Assembly (NCBI RefSeq): GCF_040448675.1
Contig: NZ_CP159289.1
Span: forward strand, 682,001 to 746,000
Length of the DNA stretch: 64,000 nt
Source: Dyadobacter sp. 676
GTDB lineage: Bacteria > Bacteroidota > Bacteroidia > Cytophagales > Spirosomataceae
Direction: 5' to 3'
Positions 18,123 to 27,348 of this stretch are shown piece by piece. The position numbers and the translations under genes are program-made. Positions within the stretch are counted from its first letter, which is position 1. The number at the start of each line of letters is the position of its first letter. The notes under the pieces were generated by a model that was not told the DNA's origin, ran no database searches, and was given only the letters and a program-made list of their open reading frames with translations.

Positions 18123-18407
18123 GCTACCTGCCAAAAAACCCAACTACACAATACGGGTTCGCCGGATGCATACAAATGTCTTCCATTGGCTCGCTACATT
18201 TTATCCCAATAAACGCCGGTTTTAGCCCAAAATATACTGATTATCATTTTGATACAAATTAACAACGGCCGCCAAATTACGGCTAATACCAAAGGTGAGG
18301 CGGCTTGGATTGCCTAATTGCATCCTCCTTAGCATGAGAGAAATTAAATGACCTCTGGTATTTGCTAGTATTGGTTACCTTTGGGTTTATTTCACTGAGC
18401 TGAGGAC

Positions 18408-20789
18408 TCAAAATTTAAAATTGTAGGATATCGAAGGCACTATGCCATATAATGAAACGGCGTTTGCTGCCGAGTACTGAAAGTAGTTATAGTCTTGCGG
18501 CACCAGCTCCACAGAGAACAGGTTGCGACGGTTATAGGCATTATAAATTCCGACCACCCATTGAGAATCCCCCCACTTCTTCTTTTCTGAAAACGTGCAT
18601 TGAATATCCAGACGGTGATAGGCCGGCAAGCGGAATCCATTTCGCTTAGAATAGTAATTGAATGTCGACCCCTGATATTCATAAACCGTCGTTGGCAGAG
18701 AAGCTGCCCCTCCCGAGTTAAATTGGAAATCGGTGGAAAAAGTCAATCGCCTGGTGGCTTGGAAGCTTGTGACCACCGAAAAACTATGCCGACGGTCATA
18801 CCGCGTTGGATAGGTAAGACCATTGTTTATACCTGCAATCGTACGATCTGTTTTGGCCAGCGTGTATGTGACCCAACCTGTAATTCTGCCGCTCTTTTTT
18901 TCAAGCAACGTTTCCAGACCAATCGCGCGACCAGTACCAGATCTTATTTGGGAGTCAATATATTGATTAACAAACAAATCCGCATTGTCTATAAAATCTA
19001 TTACACCTCTCATCGCTTTGTAATAGGCCTCGATCCCGACCACAAACATTCGGGCCTTTTGCTTAATACCAACCGAAAAAAGGGTCGAACTTTGCGGGCC
19101 AGCGTTGTTATTGGACGGCAGCCAAATATCTGTGGGGAGCGCCACCGAAGAATTGCTAAGCAAGTGAACATATTGCAACGTCCGAGTGAAAGCGAAGGAT
19201 AGTGCCCGCGAACTGTCTAGCTGATATTTTGCCGAAAACCTCGGTTCGAAACCCCATTTGAACTGGCCCAATTTCCCGTTCTTCAAGGAAGTGGAATCCA
19301 TTACGTCAGAGCCATTATAGTTATAGAGGACTGATGGGCCTAGCAATGCAAATGAAGATATGCGCAGTCCCCAATTGGTCATGATTCTCCGTGCAAGCCG
19401 TTTATCGATGCCAACGAATCCAGCCCCTTGGAGTGTGCGTTTTGATTCAAGTTTGAACGGGACAGTCAATGAACTTGCTGTACGGGGAGATATTTCGCCG
19501 GGCTGATAACCGGTTTGAGAAAAATTCAAACCCATTTTAATGACATCACCCTGACCCATGAAAAAATCAATTTCATTCTTTATGCCAATTTCGGTCAGCC
19601 CGGCCTTCCAATTAAAATCCCTGCGGTCGTTCAAAAGGTTGTAACGATAATTGTATTTGCTAAAATACAGGGTGGAATTTAAAAATAGCCGCTGATTAAA
19701 AATGTGGTACCATCTCAAAGAACCAGTGTTGTTCTGCCATTTTGTAAAAGTACCCTTTTGGAACAGATAGTATTTAAACCAGTCACTTCCCGAATATGCG
19801 GAAACGAAGATATGATCTTTGTTGCTCGCCGATTTCCAGTTAATCTTTCCATTCAGGTCGTAAAATCGAATATCATTGTCGTCTTTGAAGGTTTGGAATT
19901 CTTTGATTTTTATTGATTTGGCAATATTTCCCAGCGTGTTTGCTGTAAGACCGGCGTAGCTATATCGGGTTGAAAAGATAAATGACGCCCTTTCCTTTTT
20001 TATTGGCCCTTCAGCAGTAAGCCTGGCGGCGATTAAGCCTAAACCGCCCGATAGCTTAAACTCCCGGTCATTTCCTTCTTTCATCCTCAAATCGACAACC
20101 GATGAAAGCCGGCCGCCGTACTGTGCCGGCAGCGCTCCTTTATAAATGTCTATCGATTTGATGGCATCAGGGTTAAAGCTTGAGTAGAAACCCAAAGCGT
20201 GTGACGGGTTATAAACCGGCGCTTCATCTAACAACACAAGAGTCTGATCGAAAGAGCCGCCTCGGACCGAAAGTCCCGTCGTGCCTTCCACGGCAGTACG
20301 GACGCCGGGCAGGAACTGAAGTGACTGAAATATATCTGCCTCACCGCCTAAGGTAGGCATGTTTTTCACCTGTGCTACGGATAAGCTGTTCTTGCCGGGA
20401 ATCATGTCGCTGCTCAGGCCTTCTCCCTCACCTTTTATCACAAGCTCGCTCAGCTCGGTGCTTTGTGGCTGCAACTCAAAATTCCGTGTCACACCGCGAT
20501 CAAGTTGAATTTCAATAGCGTATCGTTTATACCCAACAAATGATACTTCGAACATATGCCGCCCTTTTTCCAGCAACAATGAGTAAAATCCGTACGCATT
20601 TGCTTGCGTAGATACTGATTTGTCTTTGATCACCACAGTAGCAAAAGGAAGACTTTCACCTGACGTGGCGTCAAGTACCCTTCCACTCAATCTGACCTGC
20701 TGGGCAAGGGCCGGTGAGGCAAATGATAGAGTTATAAGGAATATTGACTGTCTGGAAAACCGAAGAAAAAACATAGAGAATCGTTGCAC
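18408..20789 (-). CDS. TonB-dependent outer-membrane receptor with carboxypeptidase-regulatory-like domain
   Basis: 793 residues. A signal peptide (ending ASPALAQQ) is followed by a carboxypeptidase-regulatory-like beta domain (SGRVLDATSGESLPFATVVI, residues ~33-115), then the plug (LSVRGGSFDQTLVLLDEAPV, ~165-240) and the 22-strand barrel ending in SYNFKF with a terminal aromatic. The plug wording FYSSFNPDAIKSIDIYKGA is typical of receptors paired with DUF4249 lipoproteins. It is last in a four-gene reverse-strand operon, 13 nt after DUF4249. The ligand is unknown. A start at the second Met (20774) is equally possible. Confidence 0.92.
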   Translation of the reverse strand: MQRFSMFFLRFSRQSIFLITLSFASPALAQQVRLSGRVLDATSGESLPFATVVIKDKSVSTQANAYGFYSLLLEKGRHMFEVSFVGYKRYAIEIQLDRGVTRNFELQPQSTELSELVIKGEGEGLSSDMIPGKNSLSVAQVKNMPTLGGEADIFQSLQFLPGVRTAVEGTTGLSVRGGSFDQTLVLLDEAPVYNPSHALGFYSSFNPDAIKSIDIYKGALPAQYGGRLSSVVDLRMKEGNDREFKLSGGLGLIAARLTAEGPIKKERASFIFSTRYSYAGLTANTLGNIAKSIKIKEFQTFKDDNDIRFYDLNGKINWKSASNKDHIFVSAYSGSDWFKYYLFQKGTFTKWQNNTGSLRWYHIFNQRLFLNSTLYFSKYNYRYNLLNDRRDFNWKAGLTEIGIKNEIDFFMGQGDVIKMGLNFSQTGYQPGEISPRTASSLTVPFKLESKRTLQGAGFVGIDKRLARRIMTNWGLRISSFALLGPSVLYNYNGSDVMDSTSLKNGKLGQFKWGFEPRFSAKYQLDSSRALSFAFTRTLQYVHLLSNSSVALPTDIWLPSNNNAGPQSSTLFSVGIKQKARMFVVGIEAYYKAMRGVIDFIDNADLFVNQYIDSQIRSGTGRAIGLETLLEKKSGRITGWVTYTLAKTDRTIAGINNGLTYPTRYDRRHSFSVVTSFQATRRLTFSTDFQFNSGGAASLPTTVYEYQGSTFNYYSKRNGFRLPAYHRLDIQCTFSEKKKWGDSQWVVGIYNAYNRRNLFSVELVPQDYNYFQYSAANAVSLYGIVPSISYNFKF

Positions 20790-20802
20790 AGATGAATCAA
20801 AA

Positions 20803-21762
20803 CTATGGGATAATACTAAATGGCTTTTGTTTTACACAGGAAGCGTTAAAAAAGCCAGCGGCAGGCGCCGTACCACGAATATTAGATGGCGCATTTGCTG
20901 GTGCAGGCGAATAAACACCGCCATCGCTGTTAAGGCTCTTTATCAAGGCCAAATAGTAGTTGTAGGCTTCTTCGGTCAAAGAATAGAGGAATGCGGTATA
21001 GTCATCTACCGTGAGCCATTGTTTAAAATAAGGCGAGGGCGTCGCACCTACATTGATGTTAAGGCCGTTTACATATTCCGGAAGGTGCTTATCGTCTAGA
21101 ATGGCCACATTCCAAACCTTATCGCTGAACCTGCAAGGCAGTCTATGTAAATATGCCCCGGTTGTTGAACTCACGGGACAAAACTGTGTCATGTAAAAAT
21201 TCCTGTCGGGCCGCGGATCCCTGAAAAATAGCAATGGAAAATAGCTGCGGCTATTTTCGTCAGGAAAGTTTTCGACTAATTGTAACCCTACAGAGTCAAT
21301 TGGGGTAACCGGTGGCATAATTGCATCAGCCTCGAAAGAATTATCCCCAACTAGAACCGTCAGATGAAGCTTATCGCCAGCTGCACAATTCAATTTCGTA
21401 GCATAATAATAGCCTTCGAACAAGGGATCGTCATATTCATTCTCCACAAGCCTTTCGTTTACCAAGGTATCTAAATCGCCCTTTTGATTGCTCACCACTA
21501 CAACGGCGCCATCGACAGGGGTGACAGACGTCTCATTGGGTCTTCTCGCCCACGTTAAACGGACATAATTGTTCACATTCATGTCTGTAAATTGTCCGTC
21601 AACAACCAGAACGGGCTCGCCGTTTTGACCCAGATCTAGCTCTATGCTTTTCGCGCATGAGAGCATGAAGATAAGGGCGACTATTACGATTGTCCCATAT
21701 TTTAGGATAAAGCTGGCCGACCAGCTTATTTCATTTGACACTCTATTGATCCAATGCTGCAT
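20803..21762 (-). CDS. DUF4249-family outer-membrane lipoprotein
   Basis: 319 residues. The N-terminal hydrophobic run ends in a lipobox-like LSCA at about residue 36, so mature lipoprotein is expected. The body reads ELDLGQNGEPVLVVDGQFTD and YFPLLFFRDPRPDRNFYMTQF, features of DUF4249. Members sit next to TonB receptors with carboxypeptidase-like domains, acting presumably as a surface or periplasmic accessory of uptake or export. The start overlaps the end of the upstream thioredoxin-fold gene by 20 nt, indicating coupled translation. Confidence 0.85.
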   Translation of the reverse strand: MQHWINRVSNEISWSASFILKYGTIVIVALIFMLSCAKSIELDLGQNGEPVLVVDGQFTDMNVNNYVRLTWARRPNETSVTPVDGAVVVVSNQKGDLDTLVNERLVENEYDDPLFEGYYYATKLNCAAGDKLHLTVLVGDNSFEADAIMPPVTPIDSVGLQLVENFPDENSRSYFPLLFFRDPRPDRNFYMTQFCPVSSTTGAYLHRLPCRFSDKVWNVAILDDKHLPEYVNGLNINVGATPSPYFKQWLTVDDYTAFLYSLTEEAYNYYLALIKSLNSDGGVYSPAPANAPSNIRGTAPAAGFFNASCVKQKPFSIIP

Positions 21763-22750
21763 TTAGTTGCTTACTTAGTTCTTCTAAACTAATCTCCCCG
21801 TAGTAAATTCTTCCGTCTATGATAATCGTAGGGGTTCCGGTTACCTTTTGGTCAGCCAACCTTTTCATGCTGGCCAGTACTTTCGTGGAATCGTAGCCCG
21901 CTATACATGCCATACATTTTGCCGCGTCCAATTTAAGGTAGGCCATTAACGCCTTGACCTCTGTCGGCGAGTCTACATTCTGTTTGTGCAATGCGGTATA
22001 TGCATCCCAATATTTATCTTGCTCACCAGCACAGTCTGCTAGGATCATTGAAGTATTGACACCACCTGAGAAATGCGCGTACTTAAAAAAAACTTTGTCT
22101 TTAAATCGTTCATAGAAGGCATTAATTGTATGCTCATATTGTCTGCATGAGGGACAAGTAAAATCAGAAATAATCCAAACTGCATGCTTTGAAAGCTCAT
22201 AGCCCCTCCCCATAAACGAAACCCCGCGGAGATCCAACTTTGGACCTATAGGTGGTTTGAGCGTAGTCGTAACCTGGAATTTCTTTTTCAGATCATTTAC
22301 ATATTCGCTTTTTAGAAAATCCTCATAGGACTTGTTCAGGATGATTTTTCCTTCCTCACTATCAATTGAAATGTTTCTAAATGGCTGTTTAGGGTCGATA
22401 ACACCATTTTCTAATGAGTTGAGCTTGATAAACTCGTCAATCTTAAAGTTCTTCATCCGTTTGCGAACGCTCATTTTCACAAGTGAGTCAACAGAAATGC
22501 CCTGAATTTCAGACTCTTTAATTAAAACACGCTCTATAATGAGGCTTTCTAATGCAATAGCTCGAACTTTAAAAATACCAAATAAAAATTCGTAAAGAGA
22601 ATTTTGAATGTTTATATCAACATCTGTCAAATAAATATTTTCATCTCCTATTTTGGCAACTACTTCTTCGCTGTTATTATACTTACAGGCTGATATTGAA
22701 AATGAAGCAATTGCTAGAAGGGCAATTATCCGTAAAAATACTTTTTTCAT
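21743..22750 (-). CDS. Lipoprotein with SurA-like and DsbA-like thioredoxin domains
   Basis: 335 residues. Signal peptide with lipobox SISAC at residue ~21. Residues ~30-150 resemble the helical N-domain of SurA/PpiC-type chaperones. Residues ~185-330 form a DsbA/DsbG-like thioredoxin fold: active site DFTCPSCRQYE (CPSC), helical insertion with CMAC, and cis-proline loop VTGTPTIIIDG. Fusion of a chaperone-like segment with an oxidoreductase suggests disulfide exchange or folding of a periplasmic client. The neighbours (secreted protein, DUF4249, TonB receptor) make that client or its ligand the likely partner. The region is A/T-richer than the flanks. Confidence 0.82.
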   Translation of the reverse strand: MKKVFLRIIALLAIASFSISACKYNNSEEVVAKIGDENIYLTDVDINIQNSLYEFLFGIFKVRAIALESLIIERVLIKESEIQGISVDSLVKMSVRKRMKNFKIDEFIKLNSLENGVIDPKQPFRNISIDSEEGKIILNKSYEDFLKSEYVNDLKKKFQVTTTLKPPIGPKLDLRGVSFMGRGYELSKHAVWIISDFTCPSCRQYEHTINAFYERFKDKVFFKYAHFSGGVNTSMILADCAGEQDKYWDAYTALHKQNVDSPTEVKALMAYLKLDAAKCMACIAGYDSTKVLASMKRLADQKVTGTPTIIIDGRIYYGEISLEELSKQLNAALDQ

Positions 22751-22769
22751 CTGCGTTTTAATTAAACAA

Positions 22770-22806
22770 AATGCCGCAGAGACGCCAAAAACGCCCCTGC
22801 GGCATT
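22770..22806 (-). terminator. Hairpin between first and second genes of the TonB/DsbA operon
   Basis: AATGCCGCAG (22770-22779) pairs perfectly with CTGCGGCATT (22797-22806). On the reverse strand it follows the stop of the gene at 22820 by 13 nt and is succeeded by a T-rich run. It may partly terminate transcription so that the first gene is made in excess over the membrane genes. Confidence 0.55.
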
Positions 22807-22819
22807 GCTAGCGACAATA

Positions 22820-23470
22820 TTAACGTACTTTCATGAAGTTGTAGCGCGTGTTTCCTGGATCTGAAACACGTGTGACACCATAGCCGTCTAAATTTGTATA
22901 GGCTACGCCACCTTTGGTAAGGGTATTCGCATTTCTGGTATTCTCGTCGTCAACATATAAACTCCCGTTTGCAAGAGATGGGGAGCTTGTGTTTGACGAA
23001 AAAACACCGTAGCTGAATCCAAGATTAGGGAACTCGGACATATAAGAAGAACTTTCGTTTGCGTTATTAGTGCCATAGCCAATCCAAAATTGCAAAGCAA
23101 ATCCATTTGTATCTCTGTGAATGTATGGGTTGCTAACAACTTGACCTGCTGTGCTAATGTTCTTGTTATTATCATCCTCACTGTCATGATGTACAATATA
23201 TGGGTCGACATGAATCATATAGGTGGGTCTCAGGTTTCCCAGGCGAACAACTCCATAGTTTAGTGTTCGGAGAGGGGCACCATCTATTACGCGGGGGGTG
23301 AGATGGAGGAATTTGAACAGGCGGCCATCGACACGACACAAAGTGTGCCATGTATTTCCATTTCCATCAACGGACCATGCGCCAGTCCAGTTACTTGTGC
23401 TAGTACTACCACCGTCCTGGTTGTCCATGAAATAGCGTATTCCATTGGGAATGGCAGCTGCTGGCGACAC
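22820..23470 (-). CDS. Uncharacterised exported protein (start uncertain)
   Basis: 216 residues from a GTG at 23470. No family was recognised. It is rich in N, S, T, G and Y, with only one cysteine, consistent with a secreted beta-rich protein. Upstream in the same frame, without a start of standard type, lies FGQHFTLALLIVSHWARTPEP, which looks like a signal-peptide core followed by a cleavage region. The true start is therefore probably near 23550, either an unusual codon or a lost ATG (an ACG occupies a plausible place). It is the first gene of the SurA/DsbA-DUF4249-TonB receptor operon and is divergent from the porin gene. Confidence 0.55.
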   Translation of the reverse strand: MSPAAAIPNGIRYFMDNQDGGSTSTSNWTGAWSVDGNGNTWHTLCRVDGRLFKFLHLTPRVIDGAPLRTLNYGVVRLGNLRPTYMIHVDPYIVHHDSEDDNNKNISTAGQVVSNPYIHRDTNGFALQFWIGYGTNNANESSSYMSEFPNLGFSYGVFSSNTSSPSLANGSLYVDDENTRNANTLTKGGVAYTNLDGYGVTRVSDPGNTRYNFMKVR

Positions 23471-23589
23471 CGGTTCCGGCGTCCTAGCCCAGTGACTTAC
23501 GATCAGGAGCGCCAGCGTAAAGTGCTGGCCAAATAGTACAAAAGATGCTGAGCCCGTTTTGCGGCGCTTCTGATCCGTTTTATCCCAGC

Positions 23590-24999
23590 ATGTCTAAGAT
23601 GAAAATATCTTTCCAGCCAGGAAAAATCACAGTCGCTGCTTTTTCAGCGATCCTGATCGCGCCGCTTACCCGGGCACAAACGCCAAAATCGGAACCTACC
23701 GGCTACTTGGCTGATGCGTCAGAAGAATACTGGCCGGCCGATTCACTGGATAGACGATCCCACATCGGAAAACATGTTCCGATACTTGGTGGAAAGGGTC
23801 TAATAAGCAGCGGGGTCAACGTTCGGGAAGGTTTTGAATTTTTCAGGGGTTACTTGTGGGGTATAGGCCCGCAGGACGGCAATGGATATCTGCTCCACCG
23901 CATGTTAGTCCACAGCGATCTTCGGTACAAAAGACATTTGCGCGTTTTCGCCGAGTTGCAAAGCAGCTTTATCACCGGTCGTAACGGTGGCCCCAGGCCT
24001 GTCCAGGAGCTGAATAAACTTGCGGTTAATCGACTTTTTGGCGAGCTGACGGTAAAAACAGCGGCAATTTCCCGCCTGATACTGCGGCTGGGAAAGCAGC
24101 ATTTGAATTACGGTCAAGGTACACTTCTGGATTTACGGGATGCGAATGTGCGCAGATCATTCCTGGGCGGCAAATTACAATTTGAAATGGCGCATACCAG
24201 GTTGGATCTGTTTGCCATGAAGGCGATAGCGGCGCAAAAAGGTTTGCTTGATGACAGAATCGACCACGATCAACGGATTGGTGGTCTTTGGATGACGCAA
24301 AACTTCGGAGAAAGGTCACCCGTTAAAATTGATAGCTACTATCTGCTCATTAGTCGCCAAAATAGTCGTTATAACCAAGGCAGCGGCACGGAGCTCAGAC
24401 ATACCATGGGGATCGGGCTCACACTGAAAGACGAGCGCTGGTTTAGCTTCTCAGAGCTCGACTTTCAATGGGGCAAACTCGGAACAGACAAAATCCTGGC
24501 ATGGAAAATGGCTCCTTCCCTGGGCTACCGGCTTGGCAGGCTTCCAACACAACCAGTAGTTTCCATCCAGGCCGCCATTTCAAGCGGGGATAAGGACACC
24601 GGTGACGGTATTCTGCAAACGTTTAACCCCGTTTACCCCAAAGCCATATTTTACGGATTTATTGATAATGCCGGATCCTCAAACCTGATTGTAGTTCACC
24701 CAAAGACCGAACTAAAACTAGCAACCAATTTAGCTCTTACACTGAACTATTACCGATTCTGGCGTCGGCACACAGCGGATGGGTTTTATGCAGTAAACGG
24801 CTCTTTCTTGCTGCCAGCTTATGGTACGGAAAAACGGGTCGGGCAAATGGTTGACCTCTACGCGCAGTACCGTGCGGGTAGTCATTGGATGTTCTACCTG
24901 ATTTCTGCCTACTATGCCAGAGGGGCATACTTAAAAATCAATCCTTTAACGAAAAGTGACATACTGTATTTCGGACTGAAAACGGCTGTCAACATTTAA
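23590..24999 (+). CDS. Alginate-export-like outer-membrane porin
   Basis: 469 residues from the ATG at 23590 (an in-frame ATG at 23599 is as good; the one at 23545 would precede the signal sequence by 15 unlikely residues). Signal peptide ISFQPGKITVAAFSAILIAP ends at RAQ. The barrel contains the alginate-export-domain wording RLGKQHLNYGQGTLLDLRD and FQWGKLGTDKILAWKMAPSLG, with alternating hydrophobic strands and a C-terminal strand YFGLKTAVNI. Such porins pass small anions or polymers; the substrate is unknown. It lies divergent to the secreted-protein operon and 23 bp before the F420-like oxidoreductase. Confidence 0.85.
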   Translation: MSKMKISFQPGKITVAAFSAILIAPLTRAQTPKSEPTGYLADASEEYWPADSLDRRSHIGKHVPILGGKGLISSGVNVREGFEFFRGYLWGIGPQDGNGYLLHRMLVHSDLRYKRHLRVFAELQSSFITGRNGGPRPVQELNKLAVNRLFGELTVKTAAISRLILRLGKQHLNYGQGTLLDLRDANVRRSFLGGKLQFEMAHTRLDLFAMKAIAAQKGLLDDRIDHDQRIGGLWMTQNFGERSPVKIDSYYLLISRQNSRYNQGSGTELRHTMGIGLTLKDERWFSFSELDFQWGKLGTDKILAWKMAPSLGYRLGRLPTQPVVSIQAAISSGDKDTGDGILQTFNPVYPKAIFYGFIDNAGSSNLIVVHPKTELKLATNLALTLNYYRFWRRHTADGFYAVNGSFLLPAYGTEKRVGQMVDLYAQYRAGSHWMFYLISAYYARGAYLKINPLTKSDILYFGLKTAVNI

Positions 25000-25022
25000 T
25001 TCGACTTTCAAAATCAGACTCA

Positions 25023-25625
25023 ATGAAAAAGACATTTGGAATTATCGGTGCAGGAAATATCGGGCAGACCGTAGCGCGCCACCTGCTCAACGCAGGACAC
25101 GCGGTCATTCTCGCTAACAACAGCGGAGGCGACTCCCTAAAGAAAATCACTCAATCGCTCGGAGCGGGTGCAACGGCGGGCACTGTCCAGCAAGCCGCAC
25201 AGGCCGATATTGTCTTGCTTTCCTTGCCCTGGTCGCAGGTACCCACATTAAAACAGGTCACAGACTGGGAAGGAAAGACCGTCATAGATGCAACCAACCA
25301 CTTCATCAGTTACGCCCCCGACTTTAAAGTCGAAGACCTGGGCAGCAAGGCGTCCAGTGAGGTTGTTGCATCCTTGTTGCCGGGCGCCAAAATTGTAAAG
25401 GCATTTAACACAATATTTTACAAGACATTGGCCGAAGATCCTAGGGTCATGGGCGGCAATCGGGTACTATTCGTATCGGGCAATGACCCGATTTCGAAAA
25501 ACGAGGTAATAGACGTGATAGCCTCTTTGGGTTTCGCTCCCATTGATTTAGGATCGCTCAGCGAGGGAAGTAAACTACAACAGGCCAAAGGAGCGCTAGC
25601 GACACTAAACCTGGTGAAATATTAG
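25023..25625 (+). CDS. NADPH-dependent F420-reductase-like oxidoreductase
   Basis: 200 residues. The Rossmann dinucleotide motif GIIGAGNIGQTVARHLL is at residues 6-22, followed by ILANNSGGDSL, which prefers NADP. The second half contains VKAFNTIFYKTL and LFVSGND, typical of COG2085 reductases related to F420:NADP oxidoreductase and ketopantoate-reductase-like enzymes. The substrate is unknown. A clear rho-independent terminator follows at 25636, so the porin and this gene could form a two-gene unit. Confidence 0.88.
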   Translation: MKKTFGIIGAGNIGQTVARHLLNAGHAVILANNSGGDSLKKITQSLGAGATAGTVQQAAQADIVLLSLPWSQVPTLKQVTDWEGKTVIDATNHFISYAPDFKVEDLGSKASSEVVASLLPGAKIVKAFNTIFYKTLAEDPRVMGGNRVLFVSGNDPISKNEVIDVIASLGFAPIDLGSLSEGSKLQQAKGALATLNLVKY

Positions 25626-25635
25626 GCCCATTCAT

Positions 25636-25675
25636 AAAAAATCCGGAGGCCGCTTGATTGGTCTCCGGATTTTTT
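25636..25675 (+). terminator. Rho-independent terminator
   Basis: AAAAAATCCGGAG (25636-25648) pairs perfectly with 25663-25675, which ends in a six-T run. It closes the oxidoreductase gene and could also work bidirectionally. Confidence 0.88.
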
Positions 25676-25689
25676 CGGCTTGCCGGCGC

Positions 25690-25866
25690 TCACCAACCTT
25701 GCTCAGTTGGCAGTACAAATACTTGCGAAACATTCACGTGGTCGGGCTGTGTCACCCAATATAAGATGCTGTTACCAATGTCTTCGCCAGTAAGGAAGGT
25801 CATCTGTTTTGCGAGCAGCTCCAGCGCAGTACTGGTAGGTATGCTGTCGGTCGGAGTAATTAAGAC
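25690..25866 (-). pseudogene. C-terminal fragment of a short-chain dehydrogenase
   Basis: About 57 residues with the C-terminal pattern of classical SDRs: LLAKQMTFLTGEDIGNSIL and VNVSQVFVLPTEQGW. The Rossmann and catalytic Tyr parts are absent, because a YedE fragment on the opposite strand begins at the break. This is a decayed relic. Confidence 0.65.
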
Positions 25867-26102
25867 TTTGGAAATCAAAACTACCCATGGCGAAAAAATC
25901 ACCTTCACAAAAAAGACATTCAACAAAGGCCACGTTTATGGTGGTTTGCTTTTCGGCTTGGGATGGAGCCTGACCGGGGCTTGCCCCGGTCCTCTTTTTT
26001 GCTCAGATCGGGACAGGAGCAACTGTGATGATCGTACCGCTATTGAGCGCAGTTGTAGGGACATGCGTTTATGGACGTTTCAGAACCGAGCTTCCACATT
26101 AA
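25850..26102 (+). pseudogene. YeeE/YedE (DUF6691) transporter C-terminal fragment with frameshift
   Basis: The frame encodes LEIKTTHGEKITFTKKTFN then HVYGGLLFGLGWSLTGACPG, the most conserved segment of YeeE/YedE-type sulfur or thiosulfate transport proteins. It then derails at a T6 run at 25995-26000; with one T fewer it continues AQIGTGATVMIVPLLSAVVG and ends TELPH at 26102. The N-terminal part is missing. Intact relatives in Bacteroidota accompany redox regulators such as those fossilised just downstream. Confidence 0.75.
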
Positions 26103-26690
26103 AGGGGTGCACTGACAACGGCCAGTACACGGCCAGCGCCCGGATAAAAGAAGCCTGCCAAATGATGCTCGAATGCAAACAGCGGCCCGGCAAGACTAAC
26201 GTTTACTTCTAAAGCTTTTAACAGCGTGCAAAAAGCTCAATAAAAGGCAAATAAAGGTAAGCCCTGCGTACATGTTGGTGATCATCGTATCAATCTTTCA
26301 AGTAACTAAAGCAGTCCATCACCGCGTACTGCCTGGGCCGCATATTTGCCGGATAATAATATTCGATTCAATTCGGTGAAAGAAATAACAACCATATTGC
26401 ATCGTATCGATAATAGCGTCAAACCGCAATTTGGTTAACATCTGCTAGGCAGAAAATGACCATTGTCAGTTCTTACCAAAAAATGATGGTTAATAGACAG
26501 CCTTTTACCTTTCGTGCTACGGCCGAAAGAGGGAATTTACGGTAATGTCGATGGCACGGACGTCCTAACGACTTTGAACGCCTCAAATTGGCAAATTTCT
26601 ATTTATCTACCATACCAGCCCTATTTTCTTGGACAGGCTGAGCATATTACCGTATTCTGGGATACGAACTTTCCCCATGTACATTGGGAA
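26103..26690. other. Degraded region, no intact gene
   Basis: About 590 bp between the YedE and kinase relics. Short open frames (for example one ending at 26212, another at 26514-26699) show no family resemblance. It is probably the residue of genes from the same decayed redox cluster. Confidence 0.4.
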
Positions 26691-26694
26691 ACTT

Positions 26695-27333
26695 TGTAAA
26701 AAAGCCATGGTGGAGGGCTCGGGGAAAGAAATCCTAAGAGAAATTACAGGACATCTACAAAGCCGGCATATTGAAATGCTGGATGCCTTGTTGACGCATG
26801 CGACCGAGGGGATCGTGATCGTGGACAGGTAGGCTAGCATTGTGATGTTAAATCCCAAGGCCCGGGAATTGTTTGGTTATAAAGACCAGGAACTGATCGG
26901 AAAGAAGATCGAAACGCTGATCTCGAAACGGTACACCGGCAACCACGTTGGTAAAGGTGAAAGTAATGCATGGATTGACAAACAGCTGCTGCGGAATGTC
27001 CTTTTCAACCTGCTTTCGAATGCCATCAAGTACTCGGATAATGACAAATCGATCTTTTTGAGAATGAAAATCAGCCCCGGGCACATTGGCATCGAGGTGG
27101 AAGATCAGGGTATAGGTATCCCCGAACAGGATCAGGCGCACATATTCGACCGGTTTTTCAGGGCACACAATGCGGGAAATGCGCAAGGAACAGGCCTTGG
27201 ATTAAATATCGTGCAAAATTACATTAACCTCATGGGCGGCACTGTGAAGTTCCATAGCGAAGCAGGCAGAGGTACAACCTTCGTGGTAGACCTGCCCAAT
27301 CCGGAGCTCTCGCAAACCAGAACAGAACTATAA
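26695..27333 (+). pseudogene. PAS-domain histidine kinase, stop codon plus internal deletion
   Basis: The first part reads ILREITGHLQSRHIEMLDAL and THATEGIVIVDR, then a TAG where relatives have Gln, then the PAS domain SIVMLNPKARELFGYKDQEL, up to about 26950. Without any HisKA dimerisation helix the frame jumps directly into the ATPase: LLRNVLFNLLSNAIKYS (N box), VEDQGIGIPEQDQAHIFDRF (G1/F) and GTGLGLNIVQNYI (G2). So a nonsense mutation and a several-hundred-base deletion have removed the phosphoacceptor His. It is followed after 15 nt by a response regulator. Confidence 0.78.
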
Positions 27334-27348
27334 AGCAACCGGACAGAC

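Larger units (their letters stand above)
15801..18173 (+). mobile_element. IS66-family element with 8-bp target duplication
   Basis: The left end GTATGCGTCCG at 15801 and right end (reverse complement) GTATGCATCCG finishing at 18173 match the IS66 consensus GTAAGCGTCCG. The direct repeat AAATGTCT flanks both sides exactly (15793-15800 and 18174-18181), the 8-bp duplication expected for IS66. The element is 2373 bp with tnpA, tnpB and tnpC, all intact, so insertion looks recent. Confidence 0.93.
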
